Source: Campylobacterota bacterium | GTDB lineage: Bacteria; Campylobacterota; Campylobacteria; Campylobacterales; Sulfurovaceae | Direction of reading: 5' to 3' | Assembly: GCA_003252535.1 (NCBI GenBank) | Contig: QKDN01000016.1 | Span: 1 to 59,237 of the forward strand | Length of the DNA stretch: 59,237 nt | In this document: in pieces, positions 16,710-26,666 of the stretch | Position numbering within the stretch: position 1 is the stretch's first letter | Layout of the letters: every line of letters begins with the position of its first letter | Position numbers and translations under genes: made by a program | The notes under the pieces: model-generated | What the model was told of the DNA's origin: nothing | Seen by the model: only the letters and a program-made list of their open reading frames with translations | The model's database searches: none

Positions 16710-19085
16710 ATGAAAAAGTTTGTGGTGTGGTGGCTGGTATTGAGCTCACTGATGTGGGGAGATATCATTGTCAAAAGTGGTTGGCAGCTGGTGGGACTCG
16801 ATCGTGATATCGAGGATATGAGTATTTTTAACAATGGCAGTGTAGAGCAGGTGTGGGTCTATAACGCTGCTTCCCAGTCCTGGAGCGGTTACTCGCCCGA
16901 TGCAGCTATAGCGGCCAAGATCGCCGCTTCGTATTCTACGATAGGTTCGATCAAAAGCTGGCAGGGGATGTGGATCAAGAGTACCAAGGAGTGGTATCTC
17001 ACGGCAGCAGTGGGAACACACACGTCCCCGGTGAATAAACTGGAACTTCAAAAAGGGTGGAACCTTATCTCCGTACCTGTCAACTCCACGATCTCTCCGG
17101 AGATATTCAAGGATGCCCTCGCATGGAGATACAACGGAGAGTCCTGGCAGGTGTACGGCGGTGAAGTGAACGGGTTCGGTGCTATCAGCGGGATACGAAG
17201 CAGTGACGGTATCTGGATCAAACTATCCGAAGCCAAAAGCATCGATATATCGCAGGAGAGTGCAGAGCTCAGGACCTTCGCAAGCAAAGTAAGAATGGAA
17301 GCCTATATCAAGAACATGGTCCAGTATAACAGTATGCCTTACTACGCATACTATTACACCGATGGTATAGCAGTAAGTGAGACTTCAAATACAGCGACAG
17401 TAGATGACACGAGTGGTGGTGATACCGGCAGCAATGAAGCAACCGATACGACCACGACCAACCTTCAGGAAGAGGGAGTACTCGAAGCCGATGCCCTCAT
17501 GAACGATACCGTATACACTTATTATCTGAACAAAGCAGCACACACAGTCGATATCAGAGAACTTTCCAGGCTTGCGATCGGAGATACGTCTCTCTACGCT
17601 CAGATAGAGCTTGATCATGACTATCCCGGGGCTTTTTATCTCTATTCCGGCAAACTGATCGTCCTTTCAAGTTTCTATAACAACACAGGCTATGGTACGC
17701 AGGTAGCCGTCGACATCTATGATGTCGCCGATCCTGCCAATCCCTCCAAGATCGAGAGCTTTGTATTCGACGGATCTCTGAGCAGTTCGAGGGTCGTTGA
17801 TGGCAAGCTCTATACCGTGAGTACCTTCTATCCCTATGCACAGGTGGAGTATCCCGTGCTCGAAGTGGAAGGGAATGTCGAGGGGTATCCCGGCACCTGT
17901 AGTACCGGTACGGCAACGGTGAGTTCAGATGGAACCTCTACGGTCACAGAGGCCGACTGTACTTATGACACGGGTTATTACGGGTACTATTATACCTATG
18001 ACTATGAGCATCCTACCGTCACGGCTACATACCTTGTGCCCCAGATAAGCTCCACGGGATACAGCGGTGACCTGGTCACATACGATACGTTCTATGCTCC
18101 CTACAAGCTCAATCAGACACCGACTATCACGACGATCGCTTCTTTTGACCTGGGTACAGCCAAATATCTCAAAAGCATCTCGGTCGTCGGCGACAGCTCC
18201 ATTGTCTACGCTTCGACCAAGGCGCTCTATGTCGTATCGACACAGTATCCGATCTATTATGATTTCTACAATTACCAGGAGAGAAGTGCTGTCTATAAGT
18301 TCGCACTTGGCGACCCGCTGCAATTCGAGGGGATGGGATTTGTCAACGGCAGGGGGCTCAACCAGTTCAGCCTCAGCGAATACGAGGATATCCTCAGGAT
18401 AGCTGTGACGGAGGGTGATACATGGCAGGGCAAGACGGCTAACGCCCTCTATACACTGGAGTCCAACGGTTCTGCGCTCAATCTGAAAGGGTATCTCGGT
18501 TCACTCGGCGAAGAGCTTGAGACTATCCGGGCAGTGAGACTGATCGGCGAGAGGGGTTATGTAGTGACCTTCGTGCAGACCGATCCACTCTATACCCTTG
18601 ACCTGAGCGATCCGGCCAATCCCAAAAAAGTAGGAGAGCTCAAGGTGGATGGCTTCTCGGAATATATCCACCCCATAGACAGCAACAGGCTGCTGACAAT
18701 AGGCAGGGATGCCGACAGCAACGGCGTGACGCAGGGGGTATCGATCCAACTCTTCGATGTGAGCGACTTTGCCAATCCCAAGCTGGCTTCAAAGATCAGC
18801 ATCGGAGACAATACATATTATTCGCAGGCAGAGTATGATCACAAGGCATTCATCTATCGCCAGAGCGATCAGCTCTTTTCGGTCCCCTATACCACATGGT
18901 ATGGCGGTCAGATGTACTATCCTCTCTACCAGATCAACGGTCTGAGCATCAGTAAACTGGGTGAGGTGAACATCTACAATGATTATTCATGCGATCCGAG
19001 ATCGGTCATCTATGACTTTGGCGGCAGCAGCCATATGGCATCGTTCTGCAGTGCGGAAGCTGTCACGCTTGATATTGTAAAATAG
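16710..19085 (+). CDS. Secreted protein with C-terminal beta-propeller domain (PF09826-like)
   Basis: I start it at ATG 16710, 6 bp after TTGGAG; it encodes 791 residues. A signal peptide (MKKFVVWWLVLSSLMWG) is followed by two similar N-terminal modules, one starting SGWQLVGLDRD (near residue 23) and one starting KGWNLISVPVN (near residue 115). Each runs to a tryptophan-rich block (GMWIKS, DGIWIK). After a Ser/Thr/Asp linker (about 220-248), TNLQEEGVLEADAL opens the propeller domain, which carries YDVADPANPSKI and LDLSDPANPKKVGEL blades to the end. The family is secreted and of unknown function. A 47-residue lipoprotein gene follows after 9 bp. Confidence 0.8.
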   Translation: MKKFVVWWLVLSSLMWGDIIVKSGWQLVGLDRDIEDMSIFNNGSVEQVWVYNAASQSWSGYSPDAAIAAKIAASYSTIGSIKSWQGMWIKSTKEWYLTAAVGTHTSPVNKLELQKGWNLISVPVNSTISPEIFKDALAWRYNGESWQVYGGEVNGFGAISGIRSSDGIWIKLSEAKSIDISQESAELRTFASKVRMEAYIKNMVQYNSMPYYAYYYTDGIAVSETSNTATVDDTSGGDTGSNEATDTTTTNLQEEGVLEADALMNDTVYTYYLNKAAHTVDIRELSRLAIGDTSLYAQIELDHDYPGAFYLYSGKLIVLSSFYNNTGYGTQVAVDIYDVADPANPSKIESFVFDGSLSSSRVVDGKLYTVSTFYPYAQVEYPVLEVEGNVEGYPGTCSTGTATVSSDGTSTVTEADCTYDTGYYGYYYTYDYEHPTVTATYLVPQISSTGYSGDLVTYDTFYAPYKLNQTPTITTIASFDLGTAKYLKSISVVGDSSIVYASTKALYVVSTQYPIYYDFYNYQERSAVYKFALGDPLQFEGMGFVNGRGLNQFSLSEYEDILRIAVTEGDTWQGKTANALYTLESNGSALNLKGYLGSLGEELETIRAVRLIGERGYVVTFVQTDPLYTLDLSDPANPKKVGELKVDGFSEYIHPIDSNRLLTIGRDADSNGVTQGVSIQLFDVSDFANPKLASKISIGDNTYYSQAEYDHKAFIYRQSDQLFSVPYTTWYGGQMYYPLYQINGLSISKLGEVNIYNDYSCDPRSVIYDFGGSSHMASFCSAEAVTLDIVK

Positions 19086-19094
19086 GAGAAAACA

Positions 19095-19238
19095 ATGAGA
19101 ATATTACTGATCGCAGTTGTTGCAGTATTGCTTGCCGGGTGCGGCGGAGGGGGAAGCTCATCGGGGATTCCTGCCGCCGCCCCTTCCCCTGAACTCAACG
19201 ACACGGCCAAAGTACCCCCAGCAGTGCCTGTCGTCTGA
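19095..19238 (+). CDS. Tiny Gly/Pro-rich lipoprotein (47 residues)
   Basis: ATAGGAG precedes ATG 19095 with a 6-bp spacer. The signal MRILLIAVVAVLLAGC gives a clear lipobox (LAGC, acylated Cys16), so the mature peptide is 32 residues: GGGGSSSG followed by IPAAAPSPEL and a Pro-rich end. It lies 9 bp behind the beta-propeller gene and is surely co-transcribed. A lysis-type or spacer lipoprotein, or a partner that tethers the propeller protein to the membrane, are possible; none is shown by the sequence. The 155 bp between it and secA hold no gene that I can see. Confidence 0.6.
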   Translation: MRILLIAVVAVLLAGCGGGGSSSGIPAAAPSPELNDTAKVPPAVPVV

Positions 19239-19402
19239 TCCTTCTTCCCCGACCTCTTCATGGGAGAGGGAGAGGATAAATTTTCAAACTCTTACAACAC
19301 TCTAATCAACTTCTATACAAGATTTGGGTAATATAAGTCCACAATTTTATTGTATGATTTTCGGATTTGATCGTCACAATACTACTTTAGGATATGAACT
19401 GC

Positions 19403-22030
19403 ATGATAAAAATGATAACTTCCATTTTTGGTTCGGCCAATGACAGGCTGGTCAAAAAATACCTCAAGAGAGTCAAAAACATCAACAAACTGGAAGCAGA
19501 GTACGAAAAGCTCAGCGACAGCGAGCTCCAGGAAGCGTTTGCTGCCCTGAGAAGTGCGGTCAACAGCGGCGAGAAAAGTCTCGATGATGTGCTCAATGAC
19601 TCTTTTGCCATCACCAGGGAAGCTGCGAAAAGGGTGCTTGGTATGCGCCACTATGATGTACAGCTGGTGGGCGGTATGGTACTGCATGACGGTAATATCG
19701 CCGAGATGAAGACGGGTGAGGGTAAAACGCTGGTAGCGACCCTCGCTGTCGTCCTCAATGCTATGAGCGGTAAAGGGGTGCATGTTGTCACGGTCAACGA
19801 CTATCTTGCCAAAAGGGATGCCACCGAGATGGGTGAGCTCTACAAGTTCCTTGGCTACAGCGTAGGATGCATCACCGGCGAGCTCCACAGGGATGCGACA
19901 CGCAAGGCGGAATACGATGCCGATATCACCTACGGTACCAATAACGAGTACGGCTTCGACTACCTTCGTGACAATATGAAGGTCAGGGCAGATGAGAAGG
20001 TACAGAGAGAACACCATTTTGCCATCGTGGATGAGGTCGACTCGATCCTGATCGATGAAGCAAGAACACCGCTCATCATATCCGGTCCGACGCAGAGGGA
20101 TATGAACCACTACCCGAGAGCCAATGCCATCGCATTGCAGATGGAGAAAGGGACGAAAGAAGATACCAAACCGGGAGAGCCGGATATCACCACCGGAGAC
20201 TTCGTCGTCGATGAGAAGAACAGGGTCATCATCATGACCGAGCAGGGGCTCCAGAAGGCCCAGGACCTCTTCGAAGTGGACAACCTTTACAGCCTCGAGA
20301 ATGCCGTCCTTGCCCACCATCTCGACCAGGCGCTCAAAGCGCACTACCTCTTCGAAAAAGATGTCGACTATATCGTCAGGAATGACGAGATCATCATCGT
20401 AGACGAGTTCACCGGAAGACTCTCCGAAGGACGAAGATACAGCGAGGGGCTCCACCAGGCGCTCGAGGCCAAAGAGGGGGTAGAGATCAAGGAGGAGTCA
20501 CAGACCCTCGCAGAGATCACCTACCAGAACTACTTCAGACTCTATGACAAGCTTGCAGGTATGACCGGTACGGCACAGACCGAAGCGACAGAGTTCTCCC
20601 AGATATACGGCCTCGATGTCGTCTCCATCCCTACCAATGTCCCGGTAGCAAGGATAGACAGGAACGACCTTATCTACAATACCGAGCGTGAGAAGCTCGA
20701 TGCGGTCGTCAAGAAGATCAGGGAGGTCAACCAGCTGGGGCAGCCTGTCCTTATCGGTACTGCCTCGATAGAGAAGAGTGAGATGATCTCGGCCAGGCTC
20801 AAAAAAGAGAAGATTCCCCACAATATGCTCAATGCCAAAAACCATGAGCAGGAAGCACAGATCATCATGGACGCAGGGCAGAAAGGCGCCGTAACGGTCG
20901 CCACCAATATGGCAGGGCGCGGGGTCGATATCAAGATCAACGACGAGGTGAGAGGACTCGGCGGTCTCTGCATCGTCGGTACCGAAAGACACGAGAGCCG
21001 AAGGATCGACAACCAGCTGCGGGGCCGTAGCGGTCGTCAGGGTGATCCGGGTGAGAGCCAGTTCTACCTGAGCCTCGATGACAACCTCCTGCGTATCTTT
21101 GGCGGTGAGAAGATCAGGAACATCATGAACAGACTCGGTGTCGAAGAGGGTGAGTTCATCGATTCGAAGATCGTCACCAAGAGCGTCGAGAAGGCCCAGA
21201 AGAAGGTCGAGAACATGCACTATGAGTCGAGAAAGCATATCCTCGAGTACGATGACGTCGCCAACCACCAGAGAAGGGCGATCTATACCTTCCGTAACCA
21301 GTTGCTTGATCCGCAGTTCGATATCGCATCCAAGATCAAAGAGAACAGGGTAGAGTATATCAACCATCAGCTCTTCGAAGCCAATATCATGAACGGCGTA
21401 CCCAAAGAGGACTTTAACCTCGACAAACTTACGGGTACCATCAAAGAGGAGCTGAGAGTCGAAATAGCCGGAACGCTACTCGAGGACAAGGAGAGCGACG
21501 AGATATTCGAGATCGTCCAGGATGCCCTCGAGAAGACATACGAGCTCAAGATGTCGGTGCTCGACCCGCGCCAGAGACAGGAGATCGAGAGCGTTCTCTA
21601 CCTCAGGGTTCTCGATCCGGAGTGGAGAGACCACCTCTACGAGATGGATGTGCTCAAGACAGGTATCGGCCTGCGGGGCTACAATCAGAAAGACCCGCTC
21701 ACAGAGTACAAGCAGGACAGCTACAAGCTCTTCCAGGAGCTTATCGCACGGATCAAGTTCGAAGCGGTCAAACTGCTCCATATCGTACAGTTCGACTTCG
21801 GTTCTCCGCAGGAAGAGCAGGAAGCGGTCGAAGAGATCAAGAACGAGCTTGAGAGCAGCGTAGCCAATGCCACTACCAACAGTGCGCAGGAGCAGGAGAG
21901 CCTGAGCAGGAACACCCCTGTCACCGGTACGAAAAAACCGAAGAGGAATGACCCCTGCCCATGCGGCAGCGGCAAGAAGTACAAGAACTGCTGCGGGCAG
22001 AGCGGTCCGAAAAAAGGACTCTTCGCCTGA
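19403..22030 (+). CDS. secA: Preprotein translocase ATPase SecA
   Basis: SecA drives proteins through SecYEG. About 875 residues; I choose ATG 19403, since AGGAT at 19389-19393 leaves no room for the ATG at 19394 (19412 is also possible). Motifs: [11 protein letters not shown] (Walker A, near residue 100), [12 protein letters not shown] (DEAD box), [12 protein letters not shown] and [12 protein letters not shown] (helicase motif VI), a C-terminal linker and the zinc-binding end [13 protein letters not shown] that contacts SecB and ribosomes. All domains are intact. The stop overlaps the start of lolC by one base. Confidence 0.96.
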   Translation: MIKMITSIFGSANDRLVKKYLKRVKNINKLEAEYEKLSDSELQEAFAALRSAVNSGEKSLDDVLNDSFAITREAAKRVLGMRHYDVQLVGGMVLHDGNIAEMKTGEGKTLVATLAVVLNAMSGKGVHVVTVNDYLAKRDATEMGELYKFLGYSVGCITGELHRDATRKAEYDADITYGTNNEYGFDYLRDNMKVRADEKVQREHHFAIVDEVDSILIDEARTPLIISGPTQRDMNHYPRANAIALQMEKGTKEDTKPGEPDITTGDFVVDEKNRVIIMTEQGLQKAQDLFEVDNLYSLENAVLAHHLDQALKAHYLFEKDVDYIVRNDEIIIVDEFTGRLSEGRRYSEGLHQALEAKEGVEIKEESQTLAEITYQNYFRLYDKLAGMTGTAQTEATEFSQIYGLDVVSIPTNVPVARIDRNDLIYNTEREKLDAVVKKIREVNQLGQPVLIGTASIEKSEMISARLKKEKIPHNMLNAKNHEQEAQIIMDAGQKGAVTVATNMAGRGVDIKINDEVRGLGGLCIVGTERHESRRIDNQLRGRSGRQGDPGESQFYLSLDDNLLRIFGGEKIRNIMNRLGVEEGEFIDSKIVTKSVEKAQKKVENMHYESRKHILEYDDVANHQRRAIYTFRNQLLDPQFDIASKIKENRVEYINHQLFEANIMNGVPKEDFNLDKLTGTIKEELRVEIAGTLLEDKESDEIFEIVQDALEKTYELKMSVLDPRQRQEIESVLYLRVLDPEWRDHLYEMDVLKTGIGLRGYNQKDPLTEYKQDSYKLFQELIARIKFEAVKLLHIVQFDFGSPQEEQEAVEEIKNELESSVANATTNSAQEQESLSRNTPVTGTKKPKRNDPCPCGSGKKYKNCCGQSGPKKGLFA

Positions 22031-23253
22031 TGGCATCGAAACACTCTTCCGCCAAGGACGGGCTTTTTATCCGCAGGATAATCGGCCACTACCTCAAATA
22101 CGATAAAGACAACCCTTTCATTTTCATCTCCGCGCTGCTTGCCTTCCTCGGCATCGCAGCGGGGGTCATGGTGCTCATGATCGCCATGGGTATCATGAAC
22201 GGTACCCAGAAAGAGTTCAAAGAGAAGCTCTTTGTGATGAACTACCCCCTTACGATCATCCCTACAGACCGTGAATCGCTGAGTGACGACTTCATCAAAG
22301 AACTCGGAAGCAAGTTCCCCGATCTCAAGTTCAGCCCTTATTACTCTACGCAGGTGATCACTAAGAACGAAGGGTTCGTACAGGGGAGCATGCTCTACGG
22401 TATAGACTTTGCCAGGGAGGCGGCCATCAACCCCGTCTTTGCCAGGGCCAAGGGCGAGGACAAAGGCAAATACACTGCCATAGTGGGCGACGGACTTGCA
22501 GCCGAGATGAACAGCTACAAGGACAGCAAGGTCACCCTCTACTTCTCGGAGCAGGATGCTATCGGTTTCGCGACAATGCCGCTGCAAAAGCGCTTCGTGA
22601 TCGGAGGCGTCTTCGACTCGGGGCTCCAGGCCTACGACAAGGCGATCATCTATACCAGTCATGAAGCTCTGGAGACGCTCCTCAAACGTCCCAAAGGGAT
22701 ATATGACGGTCTGCATATCTACAGCCAGAACCCTATGGATGATATCAAGAAGATCAGGGAGATACTCCCGGAGACCCTCCTGATCGAGGGGTGGTGGCAG
22801 CAGAACGGCAGCTTCTTCTCGGCGATGGAAATGGAGAAAAAGGCTCTCTTCCTTGTACTGTTGCTGATCATCCTCGTCGCATCGCTCAATATCATCTCAT
22901 CGCTGCTGATGACCGTCATGAGCCGCCGGAGCGAGATAGCGCTACTCCGTACCCTTGGGGCTACCAAGGCAGAGATCCGCTCGATATTCTTCCGCCTCGG
23001 TGTCATCATCGGTGCGGGCGGGATAGCGGCCGGTACGATACTCGGCGCGATTGGGATATGGGCCCTCAAGACCTTCGATATCATCTCTCTCCCCGAAGAT
23101 GTCTACGGTACCAGCAAGCTCCCCGTAGAGCTGTTGCCGACCGACTTCGGGATGATCCTGCTCGGTACGACGATCATCATCCTCATCTCTTCCCTCTATC
23201 CTGCCAAAAAAGCAGCACAGACCGATCCTCTCACGGTACTCAGGAACGAGTAG
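22030..23253 (+). CDS. lolC: Lipoprotein-releasing ABC transporter permease (LolC/LolE family)
   Basis: ATG 22030 shares one base with the secA stop, giving 407 residues. It has an N-terminal membrane helix (FIFISALLAFLGIAAGVMVLMIAMGI), a large periplasmic domain (about 50-260), and three C-terminal helices with the FtsX-type core (IILVASLNIISSLLMTVMSRRSEIALLRTLGATKAEI). This is the LolC/E fold that extracts lipoproteins from the inner membrane for LolA. Many Campylobacterota have a single such subunit. No LolD ATPase is nearby, but lolA occurs at 29.5 kb. Coupling with secA suggests co-expression of export functions. Confidence 0.88.
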   Translation: MASKHSSAKDGLFIRRIIGHYLKYDKDNPFIFISALLAFLGIAAGVMVLMIAMGIMNGTQKEFKEKLFVMNYPLTIIPTDRESLSDDFIKELGSKFPDLKFSPYYSTQVITKNEGFVQGSMLYGIDFAREAAINPVFARAKGEDKGKYTAIVGDGLAAEMNSYKDSKVTLYFSEQDAIGFATMPLQKRFVIGGVFDSGLQAYDKAIIYTSHEALETLLKRPKGIYDGLHIYSQNPMDDIKKIREILPETLLIEGWWQQNGSFFSAMEMEKKALFLVLLLIILVASLNIISSLLMTVMSRRSEIALLRTLGATKAEIRSIFFRLGVIIGAGGIAAGTILGAIGIWALKTFDIISLPEDVYGTSKLPVELLPTDFGMILLGTTIIILISSLYPAKKAAQTDPLTVLRNE

Positions 23254-23944
23254 GTTCCAGATACCTTTTGATTACTTCGATGCACTCCAACGGTTTTGAT
23301 TGAAGTATGAAGTGAGGAGCCCGGAGCTCTATGATCTCGATATGGGGTATGCTTGACCGAAATTCATCGATATGATTCCGTGAGATAAGTTTGTCTTCTG
23401 TTGCAAAGATATAGGCACAAGGGAGATTGATGATCTGTACATCCCTGATCCTGAGTTGTGACATAAGAGTAATACGAGAGGCAAGCAAATCGCCTGGCAG
23501 GTATCTCAATACTTTTTGAAAAAGTGCAATGAGGTTATCATCTGCATCGGTTCCCAGAAGAAAATGCCTGATCAACACTCCGGGAACAGGTAATCTGAAC
23601 AGCCATTTCAGTGGTAGCTTTATGAGATAGTGTATCAGTCGATTCGGCGGTGATAGAAATGTTGCCACGAAGACTATACTTCGAAGATTCTTTGGCGGAT
23701 CACAGGCTATTGTATAAGCTAAAAAACCTGAAAAAGATTCTGCAACAAGAATAAAAGGTTCCCGAACGGGGAGTCTGGACCTGATATAGGCTTCAAGCTG
23801 TGTATAGTCCAAGTTTTTATCCACCGGATAATCAATGACTTTCACTTGTGAGCCTTCACTGAATAGACCGATGAGTGGAGCAAACAATTTCCCGGTTCCA
23901 TCCATTCCCGGAAGCAGGACTATTTGTGGTGTTGATGGGTCCAA
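23240..23944 (-). CDS. Alpha/beta hydrolase
   Basis: The frame opens at TTG 23944 directly after an in-frame stop; the first ATG is 13 codons later, so TTG is the likely start (234 residues). LLPGMDGTGKLFAPL forms the oxyanion region, AESFSG (near residue 79) is a G/AxSxG-type nucleophile elbow, ATEDKL supplies the acid and APHFIL the catalytic His. All three triad residues are in place. The substrate is unknown. Its 3' end overlaps the convergent lolC by 14 bp. The lower GC content than its neighbours hints at separate origin. Confidence 0.65.
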   Translation of the reverse strand: MDPSTPQIVLLPGMDGTGKLFAPLIGLFSEGSQVKVIDYPVDKNLDYTQLEAYIRSRLPVREPFILVAESFSGFLAYTIACDPPKNLRSIVFVATFLSPPNRLIHYLIKLPLKWLFRLPVPGVLIRHFLLGTDADDNLIALFQKVLRYLPGDLLASRITLMSQLRIRDVQIINLPCAYIFATEDKLISRNHIDEFRSSIPHIEIIELRAPHFILQSKPLECIEVIKRYLEPTRS

Positions 23945-24009
23945 TTATCTATCCATTGGTAAAACTTTTTTCATGAGAGCCCTTCAGAGTTCTTCCACAA
24001 CGGAGCAAC

Positions 24010-24843
24010 TTACATTATCCAACTCATTCCTGCCGCTACGAATGCCCCTGCTGCCAAAGCGATCGCTACGGTCTTCTGAAGCTTCTCTTCGATAAAGAGC
24101 GCTTTGACAAGGTCGCTCGGGACTGCGATCTCTTTGCCCTCCTGTGCCGGAGCGAGCTTGAGAGCCAGGGCTGCGGAGAACGCTTCGATGGGTGATGCAA
24201 GCTTCGTGAGAGAGCCTTTCTTCTCAAAAAGCATCGACACGACCATCGCACTGATACGCGAGGGGACGAACTGCACCGTATTGTAGAGTAGGGTGATTGT
24301 TTTGGTGTATTCGTTCCCTTTTTTGTTGTTCTCATGGAGCAATACAACGCTCATATAGAACATCAGTGCAGGGAGTCCCAGGAGAGCGAGGTAGAAGAGT
24401 GGGGCGATGAGATCGGTATTGATACTACGGGCGTATTTGGTGATAGCGGTCTTGTAGAGATCACTCTCGCTCATCTGCCCCGTTTCCTCACCTGTGAGAT
24501 CAGAAAGGACGGCTTTTTTGTCCCCGCCGTCGATGAGTGAGCGGAGTGCAGTGTAGACTGATCCATAGGAGAGAAAAAGAGATGCGATGAGAGATGAGAT
24601 AAGGATATTGAAGAACGGGTGCATGATAGAGAGGTATTCGTAGATCGATATGCCTACCACCAGGACGAAGGCAGTGACGAAGAGGATCAGCATCAGCCCC
24701 CTCAGCCAGGTGTCCCTGTAGAACTTTTCATTATAGAACTCAGAGACATCGCCGATCAGGTCGAGTGGATGTTTGGCGAGCTTGAACTCTCCGAGATATT
24801 TGTGGATAAGATAGGTGACGAGGGCGATTACAGGGCTTGTCAT
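24010..24843 (-). CDS. CobD/CbiB-like membrane protein (adenosylcobinamide-phosphate synthase family)
   Basis: This 277-residue protein has four to five membrane helices. HPLDLIGDVSEF near the start, and the segment from ARSINTDLIAPLFYLALLGLPALMFYM to YNTVQFVPSRISAM, follow the CbiB pattern (ND-x-IAPLF-Y-GLPG..Y, then a VPARL-like motif). CbiB joins aminopropanol phosphate to adenosylcobyric acid. The match is partial (for example the usual NTLDSMVGY reads VVLLHENNKKG), and no other cobalamin genes are in the window, so it may be a divergent member. AAGGA precedes the ATG. Confidence 0.6.
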   Translation of the reverse strand: MTSPVIALVTYLIHKYLGEFKLAKHPLDLIGDVSEFYNEKFYRDTWLRGLMLILFVTAFVLVVGISIYEYLSIMHPFFNILISSLIASLFLSYGSVYTALRSLIDGGDKKAVLSDLTGEETGQMSESDLYKTAITKYARSINTDLIAPLFYLALLGLPALMFYMSVVLLHENNKKGNEYTKTITLLYNTVQFVPSRISAMVVSMLFEKKGSLTKLASPIEAFSAALALKLAPAQEGKEIAVPSDLVKALFIEEKLQKTVAIALAAGAFVAAGMSWIM

Positions 24844-25045
24844 AAAGATTCCTTGATATATTTCAGATTTTTTCAGCAGGAAAGATAATCTATTATAACC
24901 AACTTTTGGTATAGGTCACTTGTGATGTCGGCACTTGAATCGTACAAAAAAAGAATTTTGTTCAAATCAGATAATTTTTATCCTAATTGCGATTTTTTTA
25001 TGCTACAATATGTGTACAAACCAAAATTCAAACAAAGGATTTATG

Positions 25046-25441
25046 ATGCCAACTATCAATAAATACGTAGATATCGATACCGTAGAGAGAGAAGCCAAAA
25101 AAGATTACATCGACAGACACTCTCCATTCATCCACTGCGAAGAGAAAGTAGAAGCAGGCAAGATGTTTGCTGTAACTGTCAAAATGGGTGAAGAGTATTC
25201 ACACCCGGATGATTTCGACCACTATATCGCGAACATGGCGCTTTACAACGGTGAGACACTCATCGCTAGAGCTGATTTCGTAGCGGGTATGCTTGGCGGT
25301 CAGGATCACAAAGGCAATGCAACCGTAACTTTCAACGTGTTTGCAAAAGGCAAGAAGATGAACCTTGTAGCGCAGGCATACTGCACCAAGCACGGTATCT
25401 GGGAAAGCACTCCGGTAGTCGTAACGGTAGAAGAGGAGTAA
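25046..25441 (+). CDS. Class II superoxide reductase (neelaredoxin/desulfoferrodoxin-like)
   Basis: Two tandem ATGs lie at 25043 and 25046; the second has better spacing from AAAGGA, giving 131 residues. Fe(His4Cys) ligands are recognisable: RHSPFIH near residue 20, SHPDDFDHYIA near 53 (two His), and CTKHGIW near 113 (Cys and His). The catalytic EKHVP loop of typical enzymes reads DRHSP, with Lys replaced by Arg. There is no rubredoxin-like N-terminal centre, so it is the one-iron class. It reduces superoxide to peroxide without making oxygen, as suits a microaerophile. A TACAAT box at 25004-25009 may be its -10 element. The 200-bp upstream gap holds no gene. Confidence 0.85.
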   Translation: MPTINKYVDIDTVEREAKKDYIDRHSPFIHCEEKVEAGKMFAVTVKMGEEYSHPDDFDHYIANMALYNGETLIARADFVAGMLGGQDHKGNATVTFNVFAKGKKMNLVAQAYCTKHGIWESTPVVVTVEEE

Positions 25442-25454
25442 GCCTCTCTCCCGA

Positions 25455-25478
25455 GTATCTATCCTCCCGGATGGATAC
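25455..25478 (+). terminator. Terminator-like hairpin after the superoxide reductase gene
   Basis: GTATCTATCC pairs with GGATGGATAC (one G-T pair) around a TCCC loop, 13 bp past the stop. A broken T-rich stretch follows. The position right after an isolated gene supports a terminator. Confidence 0.65.
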
Positions 25479-25626
25479 GCTTTCATTCTGCGTTTTAATA
25501 TCTTCTTTTATTTTATCTTTGCCTCCTTTCGTAGCATTGGCAAAAAAATTATATGTATCTAAATACTATCACTTTCGTTTTTGACTTTATTCTGTCATGC
25601 TGATACTGTATATAAAAAGGTGTAGC

Positions 25627-26055
25627 ATGAAAGCTGTTTTGGTATTGATTGTACTTACGACTGTAGGTTGGGGCATTGACGGTGGCGGGGGCATGATATA
25701 TGCACTATTATTTCTTATTATTATGTTCTTTGGTGCATTAGCATTTTCGATTGGTACAGATGTGATTTTGTCACTCAATTTCAGAGAAACTATCCGTTAC
25801 TATGAAATGATTGCTTTATATTTTGTTATATTGATTGTCACCTTTATATTTTCATTAAAACTTGGTAAAGAAATATTGCATCAGAATAATCCTATAATAT
25901 TCACTTTGATAATGTGTGGTGTATTAGTACCTTTTGTTGCATTGCTCGTAAGAGACAATAATAATGAGAGAGTTGGATTTCTGAATGCATTTTTGATTGT
26001 GTTATTGAGTAGTATGATAATTGCGATTTTTGGTGGTTTGCCGTTTATATTGTGA
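25627..26055 (+). CDS. Small integral membrane protein, unknown function (142 residues)
   Basis: I start it at ATG 25627 (after AAAAGGTG); an open frame 30 bp upstream is less likely. A signal-like first helix (MKAVLVLIVLTTVGWGIDGGGG) is followed by four hydrophobic helices with few charged residues. Composition is far more AT-rich than the flanking genes, suggesting acquisition. No family recognised. It is convergent with apt. Confidence 0.55.
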   Translation: MKAVLVLIVLTTVGWGIDGGGGMIYALLFLIIMFFGALAFSIGTDVILSLNFRETIRYYEMIALYFVILIVTFIFSLKLGKEILHQNNPIIFTLIMCGVLVPFVALLVRDNNNERVGFLNAFLIVLLSSMIIAIFGGLPFIL

Positions 26056-26057
26056 TT

Positions 26058-26086
26058 TGCCATTCCCCATATAGTTGGGAATAGCA
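26058..26086. terminator. Bidirectional hairpin between convergent genes
   Basis: TGCcATTCCC pairs with GGGAATaGCA (one mismatch) around a 9-base loop. It fills the gap between the small membrane protein gene (+) and apt (-), where a shared transcription end is expected. Confidence 0.6.
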
Positions 26087-26092
26087 ATGTCT

Positions 26093-26653
26093 CTAAATCT
26101 CTATCACAGAGTAGACATTCTGGGAGAACTTCTCTCTTCCGTTTAAAAATCCGAGTTCCATCACGAAACAGCACTCGACACACTCAGCCCCGACCCTGTT
26201 GATGAGTTCTGCTGCCGCCTGAGCCGTACCGCCTGTGGCGATGAGGTCGTCGATGAGGAGTACACGCGAACGTTTGCCGTCTTCTCTTTTCCCCTCATGT
26301 CCGAAAGCATCGATATGTATCTCCACCTCGTCGTAGCCGTATTCGAGCGAATATTTCTGCGCTACAGTGGTGTAGGGGAGTTTTCCTTTTTTGCGGACAG
26401 GGACGAAGCCGAGCCCCAGCCTGTCAGCCAGTGTCGCACCGAATACGAACCCTCTCGCATCGATCCCGGCGATATAGTCGAGCTCGTAGTTCCCGTAGCG
26501 GGTATGGAGATGGTCCATCAGGGTTTTGAAGGCTTTCGGGTTGTTCAGCAGCGTCGTGATATCCTTGAAAAGGATCCCCGGCTTCGGGAAGTCGGGGATA
26601 TCGCGGATGGAGCTGAGGATGATCTCTCTTTCGTGTTCGGATAGTGTGCTCAT
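26093..26653 (-). CDS. apt: Adenine phosphoribosyltransferase
   Basis: Apt salvages adenine to AMP with PRPP. I start it at the ATG of MSTLSEHER, which follows GGAG by 8 bp (186 residues); the frame is open further up but overlaps rpi[18 protein letters not shown] is the characteristic N-terminal APRT block, [14 protein letters not shown] follows, and [14 protein letters not shown] is the PRPP-binding loop. Length fits the family. Last gene of the folD-lepB-rpiB-apt cluster. Confidence 0.92.
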   Translation of the reverse strand: MSTLSEHEREIILSSIRDIPDFPKPGILFKDITTLLNNPKAFKTLMDHLHTRYGNYELDYIAGIDARGFVFGATLADRLGLGFVPVRKKGKLPYTTVAQKYSLEYGYDEVEIHIDAFGHEGKREDGKRSRVLLIDDLIATGGTAQAAAELINRVGAECVECCFVMELGFLNGREKFSQNVYSVIEI

Positions 26654-26666
26654 GGTTCGTCTCCTG

